From positions 63,514,742 through 63,578,741 of the forward strand of contig NC_045446.1 of the NCBI RefSeq assembly GCF_002776525.5: DNA of 64,000 nucleotides, written 5' to 3'. Of this stretch, positions 12,801-22,148 are shown in pieces; positions within the stretch are counted from its first letter, which is position 1; each line of letters starts with the position of its first letter. Source of the DNA: Piliocolobus tephrosceles (Eukaryota > Chordata > Mammalia > Primates > Cercopithecidae). The position numbers were made by a program, and so were the translations under genes. Under the pieces are notes generated by a model that worked only from the letters and a program-made list of their open reading frames with translations, searched no databases and had not been told where the DNA came from.

Positions 12801-15800
12801 TCAGGCCCTGGGCCCCTGTCTCTCTGTGTTTGTATCACTGTCTGCCTCTGTCCTGCCTCCATCGTCTGTGATGCTCAGAGTGGGGTCGGCGGGCCCGACG
12901 TGGTGTGGAGGTGGCAGCAGGGGCCAGCAGCGGTGGTGAGACACGGCAGCCTGGGAACGGCACCCGGGCAGGTGGCCCAGAGGAGACGGCCGCCCAGTAC
13001 GCGGTCATCGCCATCGTGCCTGTCTTCTGCCTCATGGGGCTGTTGGGCATCCTGGTGTGCAACCTCCTCAAGCGGAAGGGCTACCACTGCACAGCGCACA
13101 AAGAGGTCGGGCCCGGCCCTGGAGGTGGAGGCAGTGGTGAGGCCCGGCTGGGGTCCAGGTGGGGAGGACGGGGGCATGAGCCCAGCCCCAGCTCCACTTG
13201 AGGGCTGCCAGCAGAACCCTGCCTGGCCTCTGGGGTCTGAGAGGGAGGGGCCTGGGAGGTGACACTGCAGACTGACAACATGGGAGGAAAGGTGAGGGGA
13301 CAGAGGTGTGGCCGTGGGGGCAGAGCAGAGGCAGCACAGCTGGTCAAGCGGCTTCAGTGGGATCCCACCCTGGGTGAAGCCTTGCCCAGATGTGGGGATC
13401 TGGACTCTTTGGAGGCCACAGCTGTGTGTATGGTTCCAGGGTCAGATGGCCTTGGAGTTACTCAAGGTGACCTCTGACCTCTGGCCTGCAGTAGGGGGAG
13501 TGCCCTGTGTCAGGAGGGCTGGTAGGGCAGCTGTTCTGTTCTGGGCAGGCACCACGAGGGGCTTGGGTTTCGGTCCCAGGCTGTCGTTTGAGTTACAAGG
13601 CCTGGAACCAGAGGGACAAGCATGTGCTACCACCTTCACCCCCAGGGCCCCGGGCCCCTTTCCTTCTTCCCCACACCACCACTCCCCTGCAGGGCAGGGG
13701 CCCACGTGCACACGGCCTCCCCTGGGCCCATGGGATCCTGTGGTCACATCATGAGTGAAATGGCATCTCCCTTGCTAGCACCCTGGGCTGTCTGGGGCTG
13801 GCATGGGAGCCAGAGCCCCTTCTAAGTCCTGACACTGAAGTCTGGCAGGCGCAGGAAGGGGACAGGATCATTAGGCTGGCAGGAGGGAACGTGGTGACTC
13901 AGGGCCATTTTGCCTGGGACTGCGCTTGTTTTCCTAGAGACTTCCTTTAACTGCTGGATGCTGCCTCGGTGCAAGTCCCAGGAGCTCTGTTTGCTACTGG
14001 GCCCAGGGTTGATCACCGTGGCCCATTCTCACACTCTTGAGATTTGGGCCCAAAGCTGACTAGGGGCTCTCATTTAAATTGTTACACAGACAGGGCACGG
14101 TAGAGGGGCCATGGAATGGCAGTTTGCTGTAGATTTGGGGAGTTCTGGGCAGGGTGACAGCCCACAGCTCCCTGAGGCTGAGGAGACAGTGCAGACCCAG
14201 TAGATGCTGATGCACCGCCCCCTCCCCTGCCCAAGTCAATGACTGGAGTTCACGTGGCCCTGAAGCCTGTATGCACCCGGGCTATTGGTGCAGGAAGCAG
14301 CGGCGTTGAGCTGTGAAGGTGATATGGGCTTCTCTGAGCCTGGATCCCACATTTGCAGGGCTCTGGGAGACTTGTCACCTAAACGCACGCCCTCATGGCC
14401 CTTAAGAAGGCCAGGGGTGCCCTCTGCTGGCAGACGTGGTTTAGCTCAGGAGCGTGACTTCCCCCTCTTCCCGAGGATCAGGGCCCTTGTCTTCCCCAGG
14501 AATCAACCCTGCCTACCGGACTGAGGATGCCAATGAGGACACCATCGGGGTCCTGGTGCGCCTGATCACAGAGAAGAAAGGTGAGGAGAAGGCCTGACCC
14601 CATCCCAGTGCCCGGGAGAGGAGGGTTTCCTCCAGAAGCCTGTGAGGCAGCCGCGGTGGGCAGGGTACCCCCTGCTCTGCCTTCCCTGCCAGGGTGCCTC
14701 GAGCAGCCCGGTGCTCTCTGACCCAGGAGTGCACACCTCTGCCTCCTGTAATTGCCTGATGAAGTGGGAGGAAAAGGTGCACAGCCCAGGCTGGGAGTGG
14801 TGGTATGGAGGGTAGGTGGGGTGTTCTCTGCTGAGGCAGGGGGTGGGAGGCATGTCCCATACATATGGCCAGAGCGAGGGTCTGACTGCAGCTGCCCACA
14901 GAGAATGCTGCCGCCCTGGAGGAGCTGCTGAAAGAGTACCACAGCAAACAGCTGGTGCAGACGAGCCACAGGCCTGTGTCCAAGTGAGTGGGCTGGTGGG
15001 AGATGACGGGGCCAAAACCCCATTAACCAGCCTGCCTCCTGGGGATCTCCCACTTGGGTCTCCCTCCTCAAGTCACCCTGTTCCCTCCACTGCCTGCTGG
15101 GGTCTCCTGCCCCTGGCCTGGCCTGGCCTATGGCCACTTCTGCCTGTGCCCCCTGCAGGCTGCCGCCAGCGCCCCCGAACGTGCCGCACATCTGCCCGCA
15201 CCACCACCACCTCCACACCGTGCAGGGCCTGGCCTCACTCTCTGGCCCCTGCTGCTCCCGTTGTAGCCAGAAGAAGTGGCCTGAGGTGCTGCTGTCCCCT
15301 GAGGCTGTAGCTGCCACTACTTCTGCTCCCAGCTTTCTGCCTAACCCGACCAGGGTTCCCAAGGCCGGGGCCAAGGCAGGGCGCCAGGGCGAGATCACCA
15401 TCTTGTCTGTGGGCAGGTGAGGTGGGCACGGACACAGCAGGGGCAGGTAAAGACGTGACAGCCTGGGGGCCTGGACGGGGAGGCAGGGCCCCACCTTGGG
15501 CCCTGAGCACCCTGCTCATTGGGAGCCTTGCCCTTATTGGGCCTCTCTGGGCAGTGGGGGTGGCCAGAGAGATCAGGACTTCCCAGTCACGCTGTGTCTC
15601 ACATGGAGCCCTGTGTCCCTAGGGCAGCATCTTGGCCCCCATGGCACCCGGGCCTTCAGGCTCAGGCTTTGGACCATGAACTTGCTGTGTGACCCCGGGC
15701 ATGTGCTGCCTTCTCTGTGCCTGGGGATCCCCGCTAACGGGGATGATTGCCCCACTCTCCTCACAGGTTCCGCGTGGCTCGAATTCCTGAGCAACGGACA

Positions 15801-16171
15801 AGTTCAATGGTGTCTGAGGTGAAGACCATCACGGAGGCTGGGCCCTCGGCGGGTGATCTCCCTGACTCCCCACAACCTGGCCTCCCCGCTGAGCAGCAGG
15901 CACTGCTAGGAAGTGGCGGAAGCCACACTAAGTGGCTGAAGCCCCCAGCAGAGAACAAGACCGAGGTGAGGGTCAAGGAGAAAGGTATCTGTCGGCACCT
16001 GGGCCAACCCTGGCCAAAGACGGGGCAGGGGTGGAAGTGTGGTGGGCCTCAGGCAGGGGCCACTTCCCTGGAGCCAGAAGCCAGCCCCTGACTCAGCTCT
16101 GACCCCTCACCCCTGTCCACCAGGAGAACCGCTATGTGGTCCGCCTAAGTGAGAGCAACCTGGTCATCTGA
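9811..16171 (+). CDS. RELT: RELT, TNF receptor superfamily member 19L (10 coding exons)
   Basis: RELT is a single-pass membrane receptor. Family literature links it to TRAF1, OXSR1/STK39 kinases and, in humans, enamel formation (amelogenesis imperfecta). Joining 9811-9855, 11210-11284, 11415-11581, 11801-11880, 12879-13136, 14500-14580, 14902-14983, 15159-15416, 15767-15965 and 16124-16171 gives 1293 nt: 430 codons plus TGA, the human length. Every intron is GT-AG and every junction keeps frame. Residues 1-25 form a signal peptide (LLPWPLATL core). Residues 32-96 are cysteine-rich, with C32, C48, C51, C65, C71, C90 and C93. N149-G-T is an N-glycosylation sequon. The hydrophobic helix near 163-184 is followed by the stop-transfer KRK (187-189). 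R349-F-R-V352 is the RFxV kinase-docking motif. No death domain is visible, as known for RELT. Several residues differ from human. Confidence 0.97.
9856..11209 (+). other. RELT: RELT intron 2
   Basis: This is a GT-AG intron of about 1.35 kb with mostly unique, GC-rich sequence. I see no Alu and no recognisable gene in it. Confidence 0.85.
11210..11284 (+). CDS. RELT: RELT coding exon 2
   Basis: The exon has 75 nt and is in phase 0 at both ends. It encodes the hydrophobic core of the signal peptide, its likely cleavage region after LATLT, and the first ectodomain cysteine (C32). The acceptor is 'ttcttccag' and the donor GTGAGC. Confidence 0.95.
11415..11581 (+). CDS. RELT: RELT coding exon 3
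   Basis: This 167-nt exon encodes the main cysteine-rich block ([12 protein letters not shown] to LCGDCWPG). It ends with two bases of a split Gly codon before GTAAGC. Four residues here appear to differ from human (N41, Q74, T83, Q86). Confidence 0.95.
11801..11880 (+). CDS. RELT: RELT coding exon 4
   Basis: The exon has 80 nt and encodes [17 protein letters not shown] and then APLGTHGCD, completing the ectodomain cysteines. It ends with one base of a split Glu codon before GTGAGT. Confidence 0.95.
11881..12878 (+). other. RELT: RELT intron 5 with one Alu
   Basis: This GT-AG intron contains an old sense Alu at 12189-12450. A short run of CTGTCCC units lies at about 12144-12164. Nothing else is recognised in it. 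Confidence 0.85.
12189..12450 (+). mobile_element. Alu (old)
   Basis: This is a sense Alu with a 'gccaagtgcagtggctaatg' head, an A-rich linker and a right arm ending in 'gagaccctgcctaaaaaaa'. It is diverged and slightly shortened. Confidence 0.9.
12879..13136 (+). CDS. RELT: RELT coding exon 5 (transmembrane exon)
   Basis: This 258-nt exon encodes the stalk, with two basic clusters (GRRARRG) and the N149-G-T sequon. It then encodes the transmembrane helix ([20 protein letters not shown]) and the juxtamembrane [10 protein letters not shown]. The acceptor is 'gatgctcag' and the donor GTGAGG. The low-complexity end [10 protein letters not shown] is typical of RELT. Confidence 0.96.
13137..14499 (+). 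other. RELT: RELT intron 6
   Basis: This GT-AG intron of about 1.36 kb is GC-rich and unique. I see no Alu, no conserved reading frame and no RNA gene in it. Confidence 0.85.
14500..14580 (+). CDS. RELT: RELT coding exon 6
   Basis: The exon has 81 nt and encodes [20 protein letters not shown] followed by LITEKK. This is the most conserved RELT-family cytoplasmic block. It is flanked by a 'cttccccag' acceptor and a GTGAGG donor. Confidence 0.96.
14902..14983 (+). CDS. RELT: RELT coding exon 7
   Basis: This 82-nt exon encodes [20 protein letters not shown] followed by TSHRPVS and two bases of a Lys codon. The segment looks helical. The donor is GTGAGT. Confidence 0.95.
15159..15416 (+). CDS. 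RELT: RELT coding exon 8
   Basis: This 258-nt exon encodes a proline-rich start, the His/Cys-rich stretch [11 protein letters not shown] (273-283), CCSRC (294-298), and the tail to EITILSVG. It ends inside Arg349, the first residue of the RFRV motif. Confidence 0.95.
15767..15965 (+). CDS. RELT: RELT coding exon 9
   Basis: This 199-nt exon completes R349 and continues [17 protein letters not shown] through KTITEAG to the C-terminal region. It ends in phase 0 before GTGAGG. Confidence 0.95.
16124..16171 (+). CDS. RELT: RELT coding exon 10 (stop)
   Basis: The exon encodes [15 protein letters not shown] and a TGA at 16169-16171. This is the expected C-terminus. Confidence 0.96.
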   Translation, partial: ENRYVVRLSESNLVI

Positions 16172-17327
16172 GGGGCAGTCTAGTCTGAGGACACTGTGGC
16201 CCTGCCCTGGGAGGTTCCGAAGGCTTCCTGGAGGAGGTGGAGCTGCAGCTGGGACTGTGAGGACCGAGAAGCAATGGCCCAGCAGATAAGACAGCAAAGA
16301 CCAAGGCCTGGAGGTGGGAGTGTCCGCCCCAGTGAGGAGGCAGGTGGCCGGCGGGCACTGTGTACAGGAGCAGACTGAGCCCGCCCCGGCCCTGCTGCCA
16401 GGTTGCTCCCCTGCAGGATGCCCCGACCCCCATGCTTGCCCTGGCTGGACCGTAGGAGCCCACGGGATTCTCTGTATCATCAGAGGGCTGGGCTTGGCAG
16501 AGGGGAGGAGCCCGTGCCCGTCACCCCGGCCCCATTCCTTGGTAATTAGCCACACCCTTGCCTCTGAACAGGGCCCTAGAGCAGATGTGCCTCCCACTCC
16601 TCTTCCAGCAGGTCTATAAAGGGAAGGGGCAACAGAAAGTCCTGGGCTAGGAGAATGAATCCCTGGGTCTTAATCTTGGGCACGTCTATGGCCATCGCTG
16701 GGTCCACTTTTCTGACTATGAAGTAAGGAGAGACGTTCTCAGTACCCAGGGCCTCTTCAGCTCTTTGCGGGTTCTGGGCTGGGTTGTGGGGGGCTGGGGA
16801 GCTGGGCTCTACCATCCCTCCTATTAGTAGCTTTATCCAGCCCCGTTTTTGCTGCTTCCAGGGCCTCTGCCTTCTAGACCCCAACGGGGCTGTCCACCCA
16901 TGGCTCTGCCTACAGAAGGGGCTTAATGCATGTGCCTGCCCCTCCCCCAGCTGTTTTTACTGAAACTGAAAAAAACAGACTTGATCCCGGCAGGACTGTG
17001 ATACAGAGCCCTAGCCTGCCCAGCCGGCCCCAAGATCTCAGGAGCTTTAGGGAGAAGAGTGTTGGTGGGGCTGGAGCGCACCTTGGGCCTCAGTGGTTTC
17101 TGCGTCCCTGTGGTGCCAGTGCTTCTGGGCAGTGCAGGCGGCTGCCAGGCCCAGCCCTGACCTCCACTCTGGCTCAGCAACCTGGTTATTTATGTGGGGC
17201 CGTGCAGGCATGCGCCTCACTGCCTGTCCGTCCTGTTTCTCTTATTTATTGAAACTTGCCGTTGCCCTATCCTTGTGTCTCCATCCCCTTCCATGTGTTG
17301 AATAATAAAAGGTGGGAAAGTGCTGTC
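16172..17327 (+). other. RELT: RELT 3'UTR
   Basis: About 1.15 kb of non-coding sequence follows the TGA and leads to an AATAAA at 17304-17309. Two AU-rich patches with ATTTA pentamers lie near 17184-17192 and 17239-17248, which could affect mRNA stability. The cleavage point is inferred from the signal and the downstream U/G-rich stretch. Confidence 0.8.
17304..17309 (+). terminator. RELT: RELT poly(A) signal AATAAA
   Basis: This is a canonical hexamer within 'aataataaaagg'. A U-rich stretch ('ctctttttctctgtg') about 25 nt further on can act as the downstream element. Confidence 0.85.
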
Positions 17328-17529
17328 ACGAGGAGCTCTTTTTCTCTGTGCCCTTCCCAGCTTATCTGCCTGTTCCACTTGTACCTGTCCAGCCCTGCCC
17401 TGTATTGGGCACCGTGGCAGGCTGCCCTCCCCTCACAGTCCCTGCACCTCAGCAGCCGGGGAAGCAGGGCCCAGAGGAGACCCATCAGCTCATCTGGTTC
17501 TCACCAAATCCCCTAGCTAGAGGCAGGGC

Positions 17530-17820
17530 TGTCCCACAGAAATAGTGTGAGCCATATATGTGACTTTAAATTTTCTGACAATCACATTTCGAAAAGTAAA
17601 AAGAAGCAGGTAAACTTAATTTTAATATATTTTTTAACCCAGTCTATCCAAAATATTTTCATTTTACTATAAAATCAGCATAAAAATTGTGAATGAGCTG
17701 TTTTTGCTTTTGCCTTGAAATCTGTTGTGTATCTTACACATCTTGATTGGAACTCGAATGTTTCAAGGGCTCCATAGCCATGTGGCCAGCAGCTACCACG
17801 CTGGTCAGCGCAGCACCTGA
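17530..17820 (-). repeat. Ancient AT-rich interspersed repeat
   Basis: The block runs from 'ctgtcccacagaaatagtgt' through 'gtgactttaaattttctgac' and 'gtaaaaagaagcaggtaaac' to 'ccatagccatgtggccagca'. I recognise it as a recurrent mammalian repeat in antisense orientation but cannot name the family with certainty. It stands out from its GC-rich surroundings by base composition. Confidence 0.5.
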
Positions 17821-18067
17821 GGAAGTGCACTGTGTGGAGCCCGGGAGGTGAATGGGGGTGAGGCAGATGTGCGGGCCAGGGAATGTGTTCCACAGAGAGG
17901 GACAGCATGTGCAAAGGCCGGGCACCAACACATAGTGGGCACCTGGGCCTTATGCCAAGGACCCCAGGGAGCCTCCAAAACATTCAGCTCCTGCTTGGCC
18001 AGTGTGGAGAGGAAAGGAGCCACAGGAGTGGGTGCCACACCCAGGTGAGATGGAGCCTCCGTCTCCA

Positions 18068-18600
18068 TCTGAGATTCCTAGGGCAAGCTTCCAACCCGGT
18101 CCACGGGCCACATGTGGCCCAGGATGGCTTTGAATGGGGCCTAACACAAATTCATAAACTTTCTGAAAACATTGTAAGACTTTTTTTTTTTTGAGACGGA
18201 GTCTCGCTCTGTCGCCCAGGCTGGAGTGCAGTGGCGTGATCTCGGCTCACTGCAAGCTCTGTCTCCCGGGTTCACGCCATTCTCCTGCCTCAGCCTCCTG
18301 AGTAGCTGGGACTACAGGCGCCCGCCACCATGCCCGGCTAATTTTTTGTGTTTTTAGTGGAGACGGGGTTTCAGCGTGTTAGCCAGGATAGTCTCGATCG
18401 CCCGACCTCGTGATCCGCCCGCCTCGGCCTCCCAGAGTGCTGGGATTACAGGCGTGAGCCACCGCACCCGGCCCATTAGGCGATTTTTTTGCTTTTTTCT
18501 TCTCTTTTTAGTTCATCAGCTATTGTTAGTGTTAATATGTGGCCCAAGACAATTCTTCCAAAGTGGCCCAGAGAAACTGAAAGATTGGACACCCCTGTGC
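18068..18600 (+). repeat. Ancient repeat split by an Alu
   Basis: The left half (18068-18180, 'gggccacatgtggcccagga') and right half (18474-18600, 'tgtggcccaagacaattctt' to 'gattggacacccctg') belong to one old element. An Alu interrupts it at 18181-18473. The family is not resolved. Confidence 0.5.
18181..18473 (-). mobile_element. Alu (young-looking)
   Basis: This is a full antisense Alu, from a T run and 'gagacggagtctcgctctgt' to 'gagccaccgcacccggcc'. Few CpG sites have decayed, suggesting a relatively young AluS/Y copy. Confidence 0.93.
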
Positions 18601-18880
18601 TAGCGTTTGGTAATGGGAAATGGGTCAGGGACTTAGAGCTAGCTGGGTGGGGCAACAGGAGCAGTCCTGGGGGCACCTGTGACACAGCCGTGGAGGATGT
18701 CCCATGCCATCTAGATGTGAAGGCCCGGAGCTCTCAGGAGACAGACCTGGAGACAAGAAGACCTACAGGCACTCAGGTGGGTGTTTAGGCCAGGACTGGG
18801 CTGGGAGGAAATGTCCTGGGGACGGGGCCTGGGGCGGATGCCTGGGCTGCTCCAGGGCACCACAGAGAAGGCACTGCCAG

Positions 18881-18920
18881 GGAGGCAAGAGAGAAGCCAG
18901 GGAGGCAAGAGAGAAACCAG
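18881..18920 (+). repeat. 20-bp tandem duplication
   Basis: Two adjacent 20-bp purine-rich units (18881-18900 and 18901-18920) differ at a single base (g to a at unit position 17). Confidence 0.9.
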
Positions 18921-20960
18921 GAAGGGCAATGTCCCTGGCAGTGTCTTGGCAGCCAGGGGAGCAGGTGGGCGCAGGGTAGGCTGCAAGGCCAGTTGTTGCT
19001 GGGGGGTGAGGAGGACCGCTCTGTGCCCTGGTGAGTGGCACAGGAACTTGGTGGGATTCGTCTCAAGGGAGGGGGGAGACCAGGGCCAGGTGGATTGAGG
19101 GAGACGGTTCCCTGCTGAAGCCTGGCACAGGCCATAGCTGGGTGGGGCCTCAGGTTCTGAGGAGAGACAATTTTCAGTTAATTTGGGATTTTACTGGTGT
19201 TTGTTATGTTGTTTAAAGATGGAAGAGAGGGACACATTTAAACTAATGTCCTCAGGGAGAGGCTGAAGAACAAGAATGACCCTTGATGGAACCTGGGGAG
19301 GTGTGAAGAGGACCAGCCTGTGGGAGTCCCTGGTCTGCCTGCAGCGGGCACAGGGCAGCTATGGGGCGGCCATGCTGGGGCTGTGGGAGGCCTGGCTTCA
19401 CGGAGGGCAGGGGCCTTTCTCCTAAGCAGAAGCCAAGTTGGGGTCCTCCTCCTGCCCTGGGTAGACGTGCTTTGGGATTTGACCTCTCCTGGGTACCTAG
19501 GGCACAGGTGTCTCTCTCAGGGCCTTCTCAGGTGGGCAGGAAGGGGAGGGACACCTCTGAAGATCCAGATGTTTCACCTGTACCAGAAGAGGGAAAGGAA
19601 ACAGAGGCTGGACATCAGGAGGGATGTTCTGGAGCAGAAAAGGATGCCAAAGTAGGAGACAGGGTGTCCACTGTAGGGGACCAGCAGGCATCACCAGTGT
19701 GCCCAAGGAAGTATTTCCTGCGGCTACCAGAGTGTGCTTGGAGTCCCTATTTGCCAGCTGTTCAGCTGCATCTCAGGGTCTGGCTTCTCCATCTTGGCTG
19801 GCCTTCGGCCTCCTTCCCCAGGGGAAGGCTGGGCTGTGGGGTCGAGATGCCCTCTCCGCAGCCTGCCCGTCTCGCCTGGGTAGAGGCACATACACGTGCA
19901 AGCCAGGGTGCGCGGGGGCTGGGTGCAGGCTTCCAGGCCAGGGCTGAGCGGCCCCTCACAGTAAGCACTGTGCTCTCCTCCAGACTCCCCCCTCCCCAAT
20001 TTTCTGCTTGCTGAAAGGTGTGGCCCTGGCCTAGTTCTTCACCTGTCCCTTGGGGTATTGAGGCTAGCCTGCAAGAGTGGGATGAAGAGCTGAGGGCTCA
20101 AGTAGGAGTGTGTCTGATGTCCTTGGTCTTTAGGGCCCATATCTATCCTCACGTGGAAGCGTTTCTGGCTTGCTCCATCTAAATCCCTGAAGCTTTGTCA
20201 GCGCTTGAGTTCAAGAGGCCCACGCGGAGGTGGGAGCTGGAGGACAGGGTGGGGTTCTGGGCTGACCACTGAGGGGAAGAGTTCTGAGCTTGACCTCTGT
20301 GCTCCACCCCTCTTCCCTATGGGCCAGAATGGTAGGAGCTGGGACCCAAGTCTCCACCTCCCCTCCTGGCCCTCAGCTCCTCCACTGTGACCTGGAGCTG
20401 AGCCTCTGGGAGAAAATCCCCTCCTGCACCGGATAAACTGACTATGGTGACTCAGCGGCAACCATGCCTGTGGCCAGAGGTGCCCCCTCGGACACTGTGG
20501 GTGGGTTTCATATTGGATCAAGGACAGGAAGGGAGGCTGGGTGGAGGCACAGGGTGAGATTTGGTGAGAGGCATTAGAGAGTAAGGAGGTCTAAGTTTTC
20601 ATTTCAGCTGCAGTGTGAGCCAAGCTACTTGGCCTCTTTTGGCCTGTTTCCTCTCCGGGTAAGGAGGTTGAGTTCTTGGAGATATAGCTACGGAGCATGA
20701 ACTGTAGGCGGCCGGCCCTGGGAAGGAATGGTGGACAGATAACCAGGAAGAGAAGCCTGCGCCTGGGCTAGGGCAGTGGCTTCACCCAGAGGGAAGATAA
20801 GAGATTCAGATGTTTAGGAGGCAAAACTGATAGCACTTGATGGGACTGCTTTGGATGAAGGCGCCAGAGCCTCCCTCAGCTGTCCTTTTTCTGTAACCAC
20901 AAACCACCAAGTCCCCCTTGGTTTCCCATCTGACAAATCCATCTTTTAAGAAAGCTCAGG

Positions 20961-21268
20961 GGGCTGGGTTCAGTGGCTCATACCTGTAATCCCAGGACTT
21001 TGGGAGGCTGAAGCAAGCACATCGCTTGAGCCCAAGAGTTCAAGACTAGCTTGGGCAACATGGTGAAACACCGCCTCCACAAAAAAAAAAAAAAAAAAAA
21101 AAAAAATTAGCTGGGAGTGATGGTGGGCACCTGTAGTCCCAGCTACTCGGGAGGGTGAGGTGGAAGGATCACTTGAGCCCAGGAGGTGGAGGTTGCAGTG
21201 AGCCGAGATCGTGCCACTGCGGTCCAGCTGGCTGAGAGTGAGACTGTCTCAGAAACAACAACAACAAA
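20961..21268 (+). mobile_element. Alu
   Basis: This sense Alu has an unusually long central A tract (about 21080-21106) in place of the usual linker. The right arm ends in 'agaaacaacaacaaca'. Confidence 0.9.
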
Positions 21269-21289
21269 CTTGGGCCTTGTTTACTGTGA

Positions 21290-21530
21290 GATGGGCAGAA
21301 CGTGGGGCTTGGTGCATGGGCTATGGAGTCAGACCAAGTGCCAAATTTGAGTTCTAACTCTGCCCCTCACCAGCTCTGTACCCTCGGCCAACGTACTTAC
21401 CCTCCTCAGCTTCCCCATCTAAGATGGTGCTAACAACAGGGCTCACCTCACCTGTGCTGTGAGGACCGAATGCCTTCACAAACATGAGCAGCAGGCGCCA
21501 GCCACACACTAGGCACTCGATAGATGTCAG
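21290..21530 (+). repeat. MIR copy
   Basis: This forward MIR runs from 'ggctatggagtcagaccaag' through 'gagttctaactctgcccctc' and 'cctcagcttccccatct' to 'gtgctgtgaggaccgaatgc'. Confidence 0.65.
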
Positions 21531-21848
21531 CTTCATTGAGCAGATGGCTCAATGGATTTCAACTCTGAGTGGCCTCACTGTGCTCCCACATCACACACTT
21601 AGGGTAGGTGCTGAAGTTGTCCCTTATAGCTCCCCAGCAGCTGGGAGACTCTTAGGGCAGACCCCTATCAATCAGATCAGCTGTGAGATGCACCAAGGTT
21701 TTTCTTGACTGCTGAGAACAAGTTTAGCATCAACTTGGGGAGAAGCCCAAGGGACTCACTGGCCCGGGACAGTCCTCTGTGCCTCCCTCCCCAAGAACCA
21801 CTCAGTCTAGTCACCTAAGACTTTTTTTTGGGGGGGAAACTTTTTTTT

Positions 21849-21854
21849 TTTAAT
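21849..21854 (-). terminator. FAM168A: Candidate distal FAM168A poly(A) signal (ATTAAA)
   Basis: TTTAAT on + is ATTAAA on -. It is followed on - by a genomic A run and then a C-rich and A-rich tract. The encoded A run would confound oligo-dT mapping, so the cleavage position is uncertain. Confidence 0.45.
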
Positions 21855-22109
21855 AGTTATTGAGTGTTCTACAGCTTACAGTAAATATCATAGTTACAAA
21901 TTCTTGGCTTCAGTCTTTCAGAGTGATCACTGTCTGATCTTCAAAACAAAACAAAAACCCAAAAGAATCCAAAACAACAAAACAAAACCAGATTTACACT
22001 TCATACACACAAGTGAGGCCATGGGGCTTTCCAATCTTTACACTCTGGACTGTTTTGAAAACACCTATAAATTCTTTGATCAAACTACTTGGAAGACACC
22101 GGTCAAAGG

Positions 22110-22148
22110 TTTATTATTATTATTATTGTTATTTTAAATGTTTTTATT
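22110..22148 (-). terminator. FAM168A: Candidate FAM168A poly(A) signals (AATAAA x2)
   Basis: TTTATT occurs at 22110-22115 and 22143-22148 on +, giving two canonical AATAAA on -. They sit in an AU-rich, (TTA)n-containing area, a plausible proximal polyadenylation zone. Confidence 0.5.

Larger units (their letters stand above)
17328..21839. other. Intergenic spacer between convergent RELT and FAM168A 3' ends
   Basis: About 4.5 kb separates the two tail-to-tail genes. It holds an AT-rich DNA-element relic, an Alu-split repeat, a 20-bp tandem duplication, a second Alu and a MIR. I see no gene here. Confidence 0.8.

Noticed and set aside
12182..12862. 226-codon frame on - in RELT intron 5
   Set aside because: About a third is antisense Alu and the remainder is intron sequence without conservation signs.
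14478..15494. 338-codon open frame on - opposite RELT exons 6-8
   Set aside because: It is the shadow of GC-rich coding exons and introns. The product shows no recognisable domain.
19361..20014. 217-codon + frame in the intergenic spacer
   Set aside because: No known domain, no splice or poly(A) context. GC-rich sequence gives long chance frames here.
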